Shown piece after piece: positions 47,403 to 58,771 of a DNA stretch of 64,000 bases. The DNA is taken from assembly GCA_005765155.1 (NCBI GenBank), contig VCCP01000001.1:3658001-3722000 (forward strand), read 5' to 3'. The notes under the pieces were generated by a model. It did no database searches, was not told where the DNA came from, and saw only the letters and a program-made list of their open reading frames with translations. The position numbers were made by a program, and so were the translations under genes. Source of the DNA: Zelopaecilomyces penicillatus (Eukaryota; Ascomycota; Sordariomycetes; Hypocreales; Pseudodiploosporaceae). The first letter of the stretch is position 1; each line of letters opens with the position of its first letter.

Positions 47403-48197
47403 TCATCTTGCCTCTCTATAGCGACCCCTAGCTATGCCTGTCCCTCTGGCAATGCCCGAAGTTCCACGACTACTCGAGGCGCTCGGTGCCGTGTTTGATG
47501 CTCCATAGCCAGAGCTGGCAGTACCTCTCGTCGAGGGTGTTCCTCTTGACACGGGTACACCTCTTGCTCTTACCCGGCCTCGAGCTCCCCGGGCTGAAAC
47601 TGTTCCACGAGTTCCACGGCCTGGTGTTGCCGAGGCCACCCGGCGTCTCTGTTCCTCTTCTTCACGTCGGCGACGAACCTCCTCTTTCCTCTGCTCTTCT
47701 TCTGCGGCTTTTCGTTGAGCCTCCCTCTGTCGGCGCAAGGCTGCTGCTTCTTGTTCTGCCACGTCCTCTGTTGCCCCTTTCCAGTTGGGATTGAGGAGCA
47801 AGCGTTGATTATGTTCGGTCTGGGACAGTATTCGCGTCCATGTATTCAGCAGGGTGGAGGCATTGCTGACGGTTTTGAGAACGACCTAATTTTGGGACAT
47901 CAATTAGATTATACAAACGGCAACCTAAGGAGAAGTAGGCCCATGGCCATCACTTACACCCATATTTCCACCAGCTCGTTCCAGGGTGCCGATGAGCCCT
48001 TCCATGGCCTCATTGACGTTTTTTACCCCCTCCAATTCATTGCGCAGGATTGTGTCACGATCTACAGGCTCTGACTCTCCCGTCGGTGTCTTTGGGGTTT
48101 TTGGTGTTCTCGGAGTCTTTGGACGTGGCTCGCTAGGTGCTTTCTGAGCTGGCGATGTCCACAGATCGGACTCGTCACGATCTGAGATGTCTGACAT
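47403..48197 (-). CDS. DUO1: DASH complex subunit Duo1
   Basis: There are two exons, 48197-47958 and 47885-47403 (72-bp phase-0 intron), encoding 240 residues. An SP/TP-rich N-terminus (repeated KTPxTPK) precedes the conserved Duo1 helix-turn region (~residues 50-125; NELEGVKNVNEAMEGLIGTLERA, then LLNTWTRILSQTEHNQRLL). A highly charged coiled coil follows (~130-165; RRREEEEQRRR), then a Gly/Arg-rich tail with repeated RG. Duo1 is one of ten subunits of the DASH/Dam1 ring that couples kinetochores to microtubule plus ends. The length and helix order fit fungal Duo1. The RG-rich tail is an extension beyond the conserved part. The S/T-P sites suggest CDK phosphorylation. Confidence 0.88.
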
Positions 48198-49221
48198 GGC
48201 GGTGGGGGAGAGGAGGGGTCAAACGGGAATTGGATGCAACGCGGGGACGGGGTAAGGGAAGCTAGTCGCAAAGGTCTTTGGGGAAATGGCTGAAATTCAC
48301 TTGTTGGGACGACCGAGCAAGGGTGCGGTCATGCAGCCGTTGGAGGCGTCGGATCTAGGCACGGCAAATGTACAATGTATGAGGTATTGGTGTTTCTGCA
48401 CCTGTCGTTGTGCATCATGGCAGCCTCGTGCCTGAGCTGGGAATAGTTCGGGTCAGTTACAGGCAGAACCCCGCCAACCAGGGCTCCGTCCTCTGGTCAA
48501 CCAGTCAACGGCCGGGCACTCTAGTCGCTTGTTGATTGGCGCGGTGCGTCGCGAGATAGACGCGTCTGTCCTCTCAAGCGAGCGGGGCCCAGACGTGTTG
48601 TGTGCGCGAGCCACTTTTAATTGGACTAGGGCTGGTTGCTCTCTAAACAAGGGCCTGGGCTGCCATGGCCGTTTAAACAAGGGGGGCTGGGAGGCTGGTG
48701 CTGCAGAAGCCGCCCGCCCACCCACTCAACCACTGTCCGCTGGCGCCCCAGCCTCCTCTCATGTCCCAGTCCACCTCCCCCAAGCATTAGCTCTCCCTCT
48801 GCCATCCATCCATCATCAAAGCATTTTTCGTCCAGAATCAATCGCATTGTCAAACCCGCAACTTGCTACCCGATACTCCTCCCATCTCATTGTTTTCGCT
48901 GTCTTTTTTTGCTTCCATCTGCATCTCGTCTGTATCCTGTCTGTTCCATCCATCTGAAGCGTTACCCGAATTGCCTCCCCCTCAAATCACGTACGCAATT
49001 GGGTACCAAGGCCGCTCCCCGACTCCTCCTGCTGCACGCATCTGGCTCCGCTGGTGATAAGGTTTCTCGCGACACGACGCCATCTGGAGTATTCGTTACG
49101 GGGTCCTGCACTGCGCTTCACCGGACGGGACTTGGATTGGACTATCGCTGGGGCAGAGCCGCATTACACGTCGGGCGCACCGCCGCTCACTTAATCGACA
49201 CTTTAAACTCACTTCGCCAAC
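48198..49221. promoter_or_regulatory. Shared divergent promoter of duo1 and the S/T-P-rich gene
   Basis: The spacer is 1.0 kb. It contains a perfect ACGCGT (MCB-type) at 48560-48565. The 3' half is pyrimidine-rich, as is common before fungal start codons, so much of it may be 5' UTR of the + strand gene. No open frame here has coding features. Confidence 0.4.
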
Positions 49222-50549
49222 ATGGTTTCCGCAACTCCCTCCACACCTTCACCACCTCCATCAATCCGAACACCTCCTGCTCCTCGACTTGGTTATTACG
49301 ACTCCTGGGAGCCCTATTCTCCTCGCAAATCGGCCAGAATCTCTGCACAGCGCACATCTGCCAGAACGCCGTCGCCCGGGGCAACCGACCGCCAACAGCC
49401 TTCTTCACCTCGCACCGCAAAGAAAAGTATCAACCAACTACCCGCAGCCATGGCGTCTCCGGCCTCATCACCTCGCAAGAAACGACAGGCAGCACCGGAC
49501 TCTGTTCGTCGAGCACCTGCCAATTTCGCCGCAGAGAGCTCAGCTATGGGTGCAGCCGCTCTAGGTCGAAGTGACAAGATGGCTCAGAAGCCAGTCTCCG
49601 CCTTTATTTCCCGTGCAACTGGCATGCTTCCCACACCATCCAAGACCCCCCAGAAGCCGCCGAATGAGAAAACAGTGGCTCAAATCCAGTCGTTTGCCCG
49701 AAACCTATTCCCCTCTGAGGAGACCCCTCTTTCAACGCCACGCAAGAGGCGGGCGAAGAAGTACACGGGAATGACCATGGAGAGTTTCAGAGCAGAGGAG
49801 ACCGATGCTTCCATTGAGATATTTACGGATTCCCGGGACCGCATCCCCAAGAAGGATGACGACACCTCAAATCCCTTCATGGACTCTGAACAACCCGAGG
49901 CCAGCAAACGCCGTAGTAGGCGGAGACAGATCCACATTCCGGGTGAAGGTCTTCAACCTATCGAAGAGGCCTCTCAACGCGAGGATGGCATGGTTTATGT
50001 ATTGTAGGTTTCCACAACAATTTTGAAAACTAGAAGGCGACGTTGCTAACTCATTCCTCGTTTAGTCGCGGCAAGAAGATGTTTATGAAGTTTTCCGATA
50101 TCGATGCTGCACAGGAAGAAGAACTCGCAGAGGCTGGTGCTGATCTCGAGGCTCATCTTGGTCGTCCACTTACTCGTTCCTCTATCAAGCCTCGACTTTT
50201 GTTCCCAACCAAGAAACCCGAAATTCTGATTGAGGACGAGGAAGCCGTGACTGATGTGGAGGATCTGCAAATGTCAGAGCATGAAGAGGTTCCCCAGACC
50301 CCTACAAGGGTCCGTCAAGAGGTAGCAAAGACCCCTGATGCACCAAAATTTGCCCCCGTCTCTCCGCCAGATACCAAACGGACTACACGTTCTACGAACA
50401 AACTGGCGGATATGACCCCGTTGAAGCGCACAAGTCGCAAGAGCCCCTTTGACTCATGGCCCCGTACGAAGGAGCACAAGAGCCTAGCAGGATCGAAACG
50501 ACCGGCTGAAAGCCTGGCCTCTCCTGACGCCAAGCGAACTCGTGCTTAA
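49222..50549 (+). CDS. Conserved-looking S/T-P-rich nuclear protein of unknown function
   Basis: There are two exons, 49222-50003 and 50066-50549 (62-bp intron). Joining them gives 421 residues and the continuous motif MVYVFRGKKMFMKF, which supports the splice. The protein is basic and largely disordered. It has many SP/TP dipeptides (SPRK, TPSKTPQK, STPRKRRAKK), several basic clusters suitable for nuclear import (PRKKR, KRRSRRR, SKRPAES, DAKRTRA) and one NPF tripeptide. The only ordered-looking parts are ~residues 140-200 (VAQIQSFARNLFPSEETPLSTPRKRRAKKYTGMTMESF) and the segment after the intron (FSDIDAAQEEELAEAGADL). No known domain is recognised. Its position beside duo1, mcm10 and RNase H2B and its CDK-type sites hint at a chromosome or cell-cycle role, but that is inference. 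Confidence 0.85.
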
Positions 50550-51424
50550 GAATTCCCCTTTGCTAATTTGAAAACCTACGAAATTGCGCTAGGATGGACT
50601 GAGAGAGAAGAAGAAGATATTGTTTTGTAATGGCTTTCGTTTTTTTAACTGTACGCTGGGAAGAGTCTCTATTTGTTTCTTCATTTTCGAGCACTTTGTT
50701 TGTTTCAGCAGGGATCGGGTCAGAATATTGAATATTCGGCAGCTTGATTGAGGACTGGAAATGAAAAAGGGATGGTGGATTTTGATCGAAGGCTTGATCG
50801 AGGCGTTGGGCGGTTCGTGAGAAGCATCTGTCGGCACAACAACAGATTGATGACAGGTAGATAATTAGTATAGACAGGTACCAAGTATACCATGAATATT
50901 GTGTATCTCATTGTTTTCGCCACCCGCTGTCTCTTGTGTAATCACGGCCAACTGTTGCGTGCCATCTCCAGCGTAATGGATATGTGCATGTAGGTAGGTA
51001 TGCATCCATATCGTCCTACAGTGGCAAAAAGTGGACGCTTTCAGTGGTCGTAGAAACAAATAGCGAGTGTATATAGGGAGTTCCCTAATACCTAGTTGTG
51101 GCTCACATTATCGTTTGGAGCCTAACCACGAAACGTTGAAACTCTCTCTTTAGCGCCTCTGCCCCACGTTGGAACTTGGACTCTGCCCCTCATCAGCCCA
51201 TTTTCACAGAGAAGCATTGTCTTGTTGTTTGGGAGAGCATCAAGCAAACTGAGCTGGTGACACACGCTGCTGCTGTTGTTACCGATCAATTGTGTTGTTG
51301 TCGCATTCACGGCATCTTGCTCGGCTCTCACAGCGCCGTTTAGGATCTCCAACTGCATTGTGGACGCCGCTCATCGTTGCCTTTCAGCCAAAACTTCGAG
51401 ACCCTCCGAGCACCCTACCCAGCG
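50550..51424. other. Tandem intergenic spacer
   Basis: This spacer holds the 3' UTR of the S/T-P-rich gene and the promoter/5' UTR of the SurE-TTL gene. A TAGGTAGGTA run lies near 50991-51001. I see no gene or strong motif. Confidence 0.6.
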
Positions 51425-54033
51425 ATGCATATCCTCACAACGAACGATGATGGCCCGCCATCGCCGCATTCGTCGCCATATGTCCACTGCCTCGTGCAGC
51501 ATCTTCAAAAGGCTGGGCACACCGTCTCCGTCTGCCTCCCCCATACTCAGCGCTCATGGATCGGAAAGGCGCATATGATCGGCCAGACGCTGAAGCCACA
51601 GTACTACCGCCCATCGTCCACCGTTCACGGCGAAGACTCCGAGGGCACAACCCACAGTCGGCCATCTCCCTCGGGCGACGTGGAGGAGTGGGTGTTGATT
51701 GATGGAACTCCGGCGTCGTGTGTTCAGATTGGTCTGGGCCACTTCTTCCAGGACAGAGGGCCCATCGATCTGGTGGTGAGCGGACCCAACTACGGGAGGA
51801 ACACCACTGCACTGTTTGCCTTGAGTTCAGGTACACTGGGCGGCGCTTTGGAAGCTGCTGTCTGTGGTCGTAAAGCAATCGCCCTAAGCTTTGCTTTCTT
51901 CACGCGAAACCACGATCCCGTCATCATCGAAGGAGCTTGTCGACACAGTGTCAGAGTTATCGAAGCTCTGTATAATCAATGGCCAAGCAACAGCAGCGCA
52001 GATCTGTATAGTGTCAACGTGCCGCTGGTGGAAGGCGTGGAAGACCATAAGACTATCTGGACGGATATCCTTCAGAACTACTGGAATGACGGAGGGTGTT
52101 TCGAGGAGATTGACGGCAATGATGATGGAGACAGAGTGCTCGAGGAGGAGAAAATTCGAGAAGGCCCGGATGGCGAGGTGGGAGACAAGGATAAGACAGC
52201 AACACCTCAAAAGGGACATTCGCACAAGCACTTCAAATGGGCTCCCAAGTTTGCTGCCGTGTATAAAAGCGTGGACGACGCTGGCCCTGGGAGCGATGGC
52301 TGGATTGTGAAGGAGGGACAGACAAGGTAAGTCGGTCACAGAGGTCCCATGCTAATGATGATGACAATCGACTAAAGGCTAAACTCACATCGACAGTGTT
52401 ACACCTCTCAAGGCCAACTTTGCAAGCAGTGCCGGCGCCTTGGCTCAGCAGGAGTTTAAGTTGTGAGTACAATCCGTTGTGTTTTTGTGGGGAGATTTGA
52501 GCGTTTGGGGATATATAATTTGGTGGGGGGAGACCAGGTAACGATGACATGAACATTCATGTATAATATGCGCTTTTGGAACAAAACAAAAATTATAATA
52601 GATCATCTTCTCACCTACAGCCTCGCAGTCCAGATCGTTCAGTTGAGCAAGGAGCCTTCCCACAAAAAGAGATCGCGGTTCGAGGGGGGAAGAAGGGTGT
52701 GGTAGCAAACCCCATCCATGCCATCGTTTCCTACGAGGATGCCTACGTACAGCCCCTTATCCTATCCGCCCTGGAAAGCATATTCCCAAAGGATCTCATT
52801 AAGCTCACCACGGAACTGCCATCCCCGGATGATAACTCACAACTGTCTACGTTACTATCTAGCCCTGATGCCAGGGCCTTTCAGATAACATCGTACGAGA
52901 CCATTGACTTTGAGTTTGCCGCCTCGCACCCTCAGTCCTACCTGATAAACAGCTACATGATTCGAAAGGCCCTCATCAGGAAGCACTATCTGTCAGCGAC
53001 TCTAGATCACTGGGCAGCTAAGAATCCGGATTCTCTCCTTAAGAAACATGTCAAACGCAGTGAGGCATTTGAGCTTGATTATGCTGAGTTTTTGGATGAT
53101 GCCCTAGTGGAGGCGTTTGATCTGAGAGAGAGCCTGGATCGCAATGACGGGGTAGAAGCGGACCAGAGGGAGTGGTGGATTCTGAAACCTGGGATGAGTG
53201 ATCGTGGGCAGGGGATTCGGTTGTTTAGCACAATGGATGAGCTTCAGGCCATCTTTGATGGGTGGGAGGCTGAGCGTCCGGATAGTGATGATGAGGAGGA
53301 CGAGGAAGACGAAGATGGCCAGGGCCGGACTGTGGATCGATCTGCTGAGGATGAGGGAGACTACATCATGACCTCTCATCTTCGTCACTTTGTGGCTCAG
53401 CCTTATATCCACCCACCTCTTATCCTTCAAGATGACAACCGAAAGTTCCACATCCGAACTTACGTTCTCTGCACAGGCAGCCTACACGTCTACGTCTACA
53501 AACACATGCTCGCCCTCTTCGCAGCCAAGCCTTACACCGCACCCTGGACCGCGCCCGACGATACAGAATCCTTCCTAACCAACACCTGCCTCCAGGGTCC
53601 CACCTCACCCGGCAACGAGGACAACAACAAGAACACAGCAGTCCGCCGATTCTGGTCGCTACCGCTTCCTGAGGAGACATTGGCCAATGTGTTCAGTCAG
53701 ATCTGCAAAGTGACGGGTGAGATGTTTGAGGCGGCAGCGCGGGCGATGCCGATCCATTTCCAGACGCTGCCTAATGCGTTTGAGGTGTTTGGGCTAGATT
53801 TCATGGTGGATGCAACAGATGAGGGTGCGGTGTGGTTGTTGGAGGTGAATGCGTTTCCGGATTTTAAGCAGACCGGAGGGGATTTGGAGGATATTGTGGG
53901 AGGGTTTTGGAGAGGAGTGGTGAGGTGTGGAGTGGCGCCGTTCTTTGGGGTGGATGAGGGTGAGTTGAATGTGGAGGCGGGAGAGGTTGGTGCTATGGTT
54001 TCGGTGAAGGATATTGATCTTGGGAGGAGGTAA
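51425..54033 (+). CDS. SurE phosphatase - tubulin-tyrosine-ligase fusion (Pby1-like)
   Basis: There are three exons, 51425-52326, 52397-52462 and 52602-54033 (introns 70 and 139 bp), encoding 799 residues in one continuous frame. The ATG at 51425 is chosen because it places the SurE start motif (MHILTTNDDG; metal-binding D8-D9) at the N-terminus. The SurE fold continues with SGPNYGRNT and ends near residue 325 (SSAGALAQQEFKL). The rest (~330-799) is a TTL-type ATP-grasp ligase: WWILKPGMSDRGQGIRL, FVAQPYIHPPLILQ, RKFHIRTYVLC, and the catalytic FGLDFMV..VWLLEVNAFPDF. An acidic insert (DDEEDEEDEDG) lies inside it. The same architecture occurs in yeast Pby1, a P-body-associated protein of similar length. 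SurE domains are metal-dependent nucleotidases/phosphatases; the ligase substrate is unknown. The downstream junction depends on the TT|A phase at 52462/52602. Confidence 0.88.
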
Positions 54034-55833
54034 AGATTATGAAAGGGGTGAAACAAAAAGGCTATAGGGTGATGAATAGAGGTATACTTGGTTTGTGGTG
54101 AGTGTCTCGGTGGGCCAATACCCTTGATTTCGCTATGATATGAGGCAAGGCAAGGTTTCAAGTATAACTTCCCATCGATGACTACGTAGTACGGCAACAA
54201 TTTCTCAGCCTCTTTACTAGTACTCCTTTTGTTGTTTGCAGTTCAAGTACCAATGTGACACTCCTTAAGCTAGGAGAGGAGACTCAATATTCTGCATAAC
54301 CAATATCGATTTGCGAGTGGGTTTTGAGATTTCGGGAATTGCTGTACATAGGTATATCCCTATTTCAAAGCTCTCGTAAATTTGAGCTGCAATGTATCAT
54401 TTGGAATAAAGAAAGAGGGACAAAAGTCTCTGCTCTCCTTGGCGTTGAGGCTATGCTGTGGATTTGCTGCAGAGTGGAATCATGTTTCGCTTAAAGTTTT
54501 TTTTTGTACAGATGAGGACATCCCATGTATCGGATACATGGTAAAGGTTTTCCGAAGATACGAGACAATTTTTCCTTACGGAAAATAATCCGACAGTACA
54601 ATAATACTGGCCTGACACATCAACCACATCGATACCAGCCTCATGATTTTTCTGGCTACGTAGTCACATTGGAGGCTTGTGAACCTGGCAAAGCGCACAG
54701 GAGATGGATGACAAAAGGATGCTCAACGAGACACTGCCCATCTCGCTGCATTCCTACGTAGGTAGGTAAGGTAAGGTAGGTAAAGCCTCGCATCCACACA
54801 GGAAATCCCCGATCTCACAGGATCAACGCTAGACTGTGCCTGCAGAGGGGAAGGGCGGTGTGTTTGTTCACAGCCTCGGAGGAATCATCAGACAATACGG
54901 AGTATGCGTTGTTGTACTGGTAGATATAAGAACCCCGCAATTCATGATAGACTGTGTTCATCATGTATGATGGGACACGACTCCGAGAGTGGCTCGGCAG
55001 TGAATGTACTGGGCTGTGTTGTAAGACGGATGGGTGGTGATCTGGCGATGGATGATAATCAGGGCGAGCATCCTCATTGAGACCATTTCGGCAAGGATCG
55101 TAGTATAGGATTCTACATAATCAGGCTTACATACTTTCACAAAGCGGCAGTTCAGATAACAGATGCGGGAACAGACTGGGATAAAATGAATGCTCCAATA
55201 TGATGGATGATGATAAGGAGTCTCCATTTCTCACCTAATACGCCTATGATAACCCTAACCCTGAGCGAGATGAAGGGTTTTAATTACAATGGTTCAATAA
55301 CGCAAGCCCTGAACGCCTCAAATGGGCTTGGCCACTTCCTAGTCCTGGCAAGGCGGCGCTTGACTGACTGTCAATCTTGATGTTATTAGCCAGTCTCAGC
55401 TTGATAAGACGAAAGGAACGTGCTGCAATATTGGACTTGGGACTGCGGTGTGGCTTGTGAGGGCGGAAAGAAGTTTGATACCTTTCTGATGAGGTTTGAA
55501 TCAGAATAGAGGTATTTATTTACTCTAGTCAGTAGAAACAGCATGATGAGCACTTGGTACTCGGTATAAAAGTATTTAGTACAAATATACAGTATCCGTC
55601 TGTACCTACACGGTATTATGTATGCATATAATCATCGCTAAACGGCGATTAGAATAACTAATGCCCGCAGCACGGATGTCAAGGAAACATGCAAGGACGG
55701 AAAGGCGCTGACACTGAGCGGCAGACGAACGAGCACGTTTACTGTCGTTCGTTCCGTTTATTTACCCCAGTATGTCGTTGACAAGGTACCAACTCACCGA
55801 CACATAAACGCCCGCAGCGTACGGAGGAGTACC
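54034..55833. other. Gene-poor spacer left of the AT-rich element
   Basis: After the SurE-TTL 3' UTR the stretch contains AGGTA/TAGGTAAGG runs near 54757-54783, TACGGAGTA at 54896-54904, two telomere-like units (AACCCTAACCCT) at 55251-55262, and a small hairpin (ACGAACGA/TCGTTCGT) at 55725-55752. No supported gene is seen. Confidence 0.6.
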
Positions 55834-55869
55834 ATCTCCCCAGGCGCCTTAAGGCTCCATTCATGTACC
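55834..55869 (+). repeat. Left 36-bp inverted repeat
   Basis: It begins ATCTCCCCAGGCGCC and ends ATTCATGTACC. It is the exact reverse complement of 57924-57959. It contains an internal near-palindrome around CCTTAAGG. Confidence 0.9.
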
Positions 55870-57923
55870 AGCCCCACACCCCCCCTATCCACCTAACGCA
55901 TGACTTTGAGTGACCGAGAGTGTCAATAGAAACCTACACACCAAAATTTATATGCAACGCATTCTCACGATACTCTAATGGATTCTTAAGCCTCTTCTAC
56001 TATAACAAATATATTTAATAATGAATTACTTATTAGACTAGATTATTATACCTATAAGCAGCTAGCTGATAATACCTATTAGCTTATATTCGAGCTAACT
56101 ATTAAATTTAATATTATTTTTAAGCCTTTAGATTTTCTTAATTAAAATCCTAAAATTTAAGATCTTTTATCAAGTCCCTTATATCTTTTCTAATATTTTA
56201 TATTAAAAAGTCTAATAGATAAATAGGTAATATATATTAATAAAGATCCTATTCCTAGTCTAGTAGAACCATTATAAGAATATTCCTAAAAGCTACTTTA
56301 GAAATTAATCTCTAGATTAAAGGTATATCTCTGGCTTAATATTATAATTTATATAGGATTATATAAGGAAAAACGGCTTAAAGACTATTAGGTGATTTCT
56401 AACCCAAAGTCTTAGCTTCTAACTCACTCTATCCTTAAATATATACCTTTTAAACACTTCTAATAGCTTCTATAATACCTTTAAACCTTTAACCCTAAAA
56501 AAAGCTATAATAATATTATACAACCTGATCATAAGCCTCTTTCTTGCATTTATTAATATATTAATAAGTAATCTTAATATATATAATAGATCTCTATAAT
56601 ACTCTATACTCTAGGCATATCTCTTATTATAGATAAGTATATGATTCGCTTTATAGGGAGATCTTATAATACTATAATAATCCTTTCAAAGCCTATATTA
56701 ATAGGCTTTAAAGTCTAGGCTATTATCTAATATAATTACTTTTTATAATGGATTTAGTATATACTAGGGTCCCCCTTTGGCCCTATTAGAGTAAAGATAA
56801 AGAAGTAGAAGAGGATTGATAAAGATATAATTTCTCTTAACTCAATATAGAGTATAATTATTATTCTATTAAATAGGCTGCTAATTGCTAGCTATTATAT
56901 CTTTCTAAATAATCTCTTCTTCTTATTTAATCTCTTCCTTGCTTTTTAATAAAGAGGCTATAATACTATAGGCACTTATTATACTAACTATAATCTTTTT
57001 AAGCCTTTTGCCTTAAATAAGGCTATTAATAATAAAGGCTAGCTAAAGTAGGCTTAGGGTAAGATAAAGGCAATACTAATATTAAATAGATTAATAGATT
57101 CTAAAATCTATTAAATAGATTTATTAGCAAGCCCTTTATTAATTTATCTTCCTTAATTCTAGATTAATTAAATTATTTAAAAGAATAATACTCTTATATT
57201 ACTTTTAATAACTATATATATAGATAATAAGATCAAATACTATATTAAAAAGAAGCTATTAATAGTAAAACTATAAGTATAGGCTATTAAGCAAATATTT
57301 AATAATAAATATATTAAGGATATTATTATATTAACTATTATAGCTATTTATAATAATAAGATAAATAGAATGAATATTAATAATTAATTAAAAGTATACT
57401 TAGGATTTGAATATATAATTTATAGGGGTGATTAATAGGTAATTATATAGACCTTCCTTCTTAATACTATCCTTATAAATAGCTATCTTTTTTAGCTTTA
57501 TAAGCAACCTAATTAAAAGCATTATATTATATAAATCCCTTAATAGTAATAGCTTATTAATAACCTTATTAAAGCTTATACTAATAATAGTAATAATAGA
57601 TAGAGATTTTATACTAGGAATAAATTTATACCTATATTATAGTATAATTCTATCTATAGAGGTAAAAAATCATACTATCTTACTTATTAAGGCTTTAAGC
57701 TTAGCCAGGTCCGCTTATGAAGTCAGCGCATACCTCTAGATCAATTAGATAGAAATACCCTTAATCAGCGTAACCGGGCCATATAGATGCATTGGGGATG
57801 TGATAAATATGATATAGCTCTTTATAACTCAGGAAATTGCTGGTACTTCTATCACCATATAGATTAGATGGAGTTCTATATACCCCTTATTGCCTGCATT
57901 CTACTTGGCTACACTGCAGTTTC

Positions 57924-57959
57924 GGTACATGAATGGAGCCTTAAGGCGCCTGGGGAGAT
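57924..57959 (-). repeat. Right 36-bp inverted repeat
   Basis: It begins GGTACATGAAT and ends GGCGCCTGGGGAGAT. It is a perfect match to the left copy in opposite orientation and is not affected by the C-to-T drift of the core. Confidence 0.9.
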
Positions 57960-58674
57960 AGGTTTTGACTCTCATATCACCTTTGGGCCAGCCCGAGTAT
58001 TTATTTGGGTTACATCGGTGCAGCCGCTGCCGAAGACTCCTTTTTCCATCACTACAATCCATCAATCATGATGACGGAACAGCGACAAAATACAAAGTGT
58101 AAAGGGACTAGTCTTAACGCCACTCAGACGCAGCGCCCGATGGTTTGTTTCCAACTCCAACTTCTATTCGTAACCGATGTCGCGACCTGCGGGGGAGAGC
58201 GTCTTACAAATGTTTCTTCAATGGAAACTGCCAGCGAGCAAATCGCAACGAAAGAGGGGGGGTTCTTGTTACTGCATTCAGTAAAGCACGGCTAAAAATG
58301 TAAAAAAAAATACCACATCACTCGGAGCGGTTACTTAAACGTAAATGCCTCGGGGCGATCTCTCTCTTTTTAGGGGAGGAGTCAGTTTTGTTAGTTTAGG
58401 TGTCAAAAATCTGCTGTCAATACAAAAAAAACTTGATTGAGGCTGAGCACCTTTCTCTCAGAAGTACACAGCATGACCAGAAATGGCAAAATGTTCCGAA
58501 CGGGAACGGATGAAAAAAGTGGTTTTTGAATGGTCTGCGATTATGACGGTTAGGTGAGTGAGGCACTATTGTGTAGCACCGCATGAAACCTGTAAAAGAA
58601 CTTTTCGCGGCAGAGATGGAGATGTCTGCGTGAGATGCAGTTTTCCGCCGAGGGCTGTGCAGGTTAGTTGCAGC

Positions 58675-58712
<38 letters not shown>

Positions 58713-58771
58713 ATCAATTCTCTCAGTGTCGCGAATGTATTCATTTTATGTGTGTGTGTGTGTGTGTGTGT
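58675..58771. repeat. Paired (CA)n and (TG)n microsatellites
   Basis: A (CA)n tract at 58675-58707 is followed 43 bases later by a (TG)n tract at 58750-58771. The two are complementary and could fold into a hairpin when single-stranded. Confidence 0.9.

Larger units (their letters stand above)
55834..57959. mobile_element. AT-rich, RIP-like degenerate element between 36-bp inverted repeats
   Basis: The core (~55980-57700) is almost pure A/T with TpA everywhere, and CpA and TpG dinucleotides are nearly absent, the expected mark of repeat-induced point mutation. No reading frame survives. The ends are ordinary in base composition and carry a perfect 36-bp inverted repeat (55834-55869 against 57924-57959) with a CCTTAAGG palindromic centre. 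The layout fits a dead DNA transposon of ~2.1 kb with short terminal inverted repeats. The class cannot be told, and no clear target-site duplication is seen. Confidence 0.65.

Noticed and set aside
51377..51424. Upstream in-frame extension of the SurE-TTL gene
   Set aside because: It has no ATG, and the SurE fold normally begins at the MHILTTNDDG motif, so the start at 51425 is preferred.
55251..55262. AACCCTAACCCT and, at 59661, TTAGGGTTA as interstitial telomere repeats
   Set aside because: There are only two units or fewer at each site, which is expected by chance in AT-rich DNA. This does not support a telomere or fusion point.
55725..55752. ACGAACGA/TCGTTCGT hairpin left of the AT-rich element
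   Set aside because: The 8-bp stem with a 12-base loop lies in non-transcribed DNA with no T-run or gene context. It is too common to interpret.
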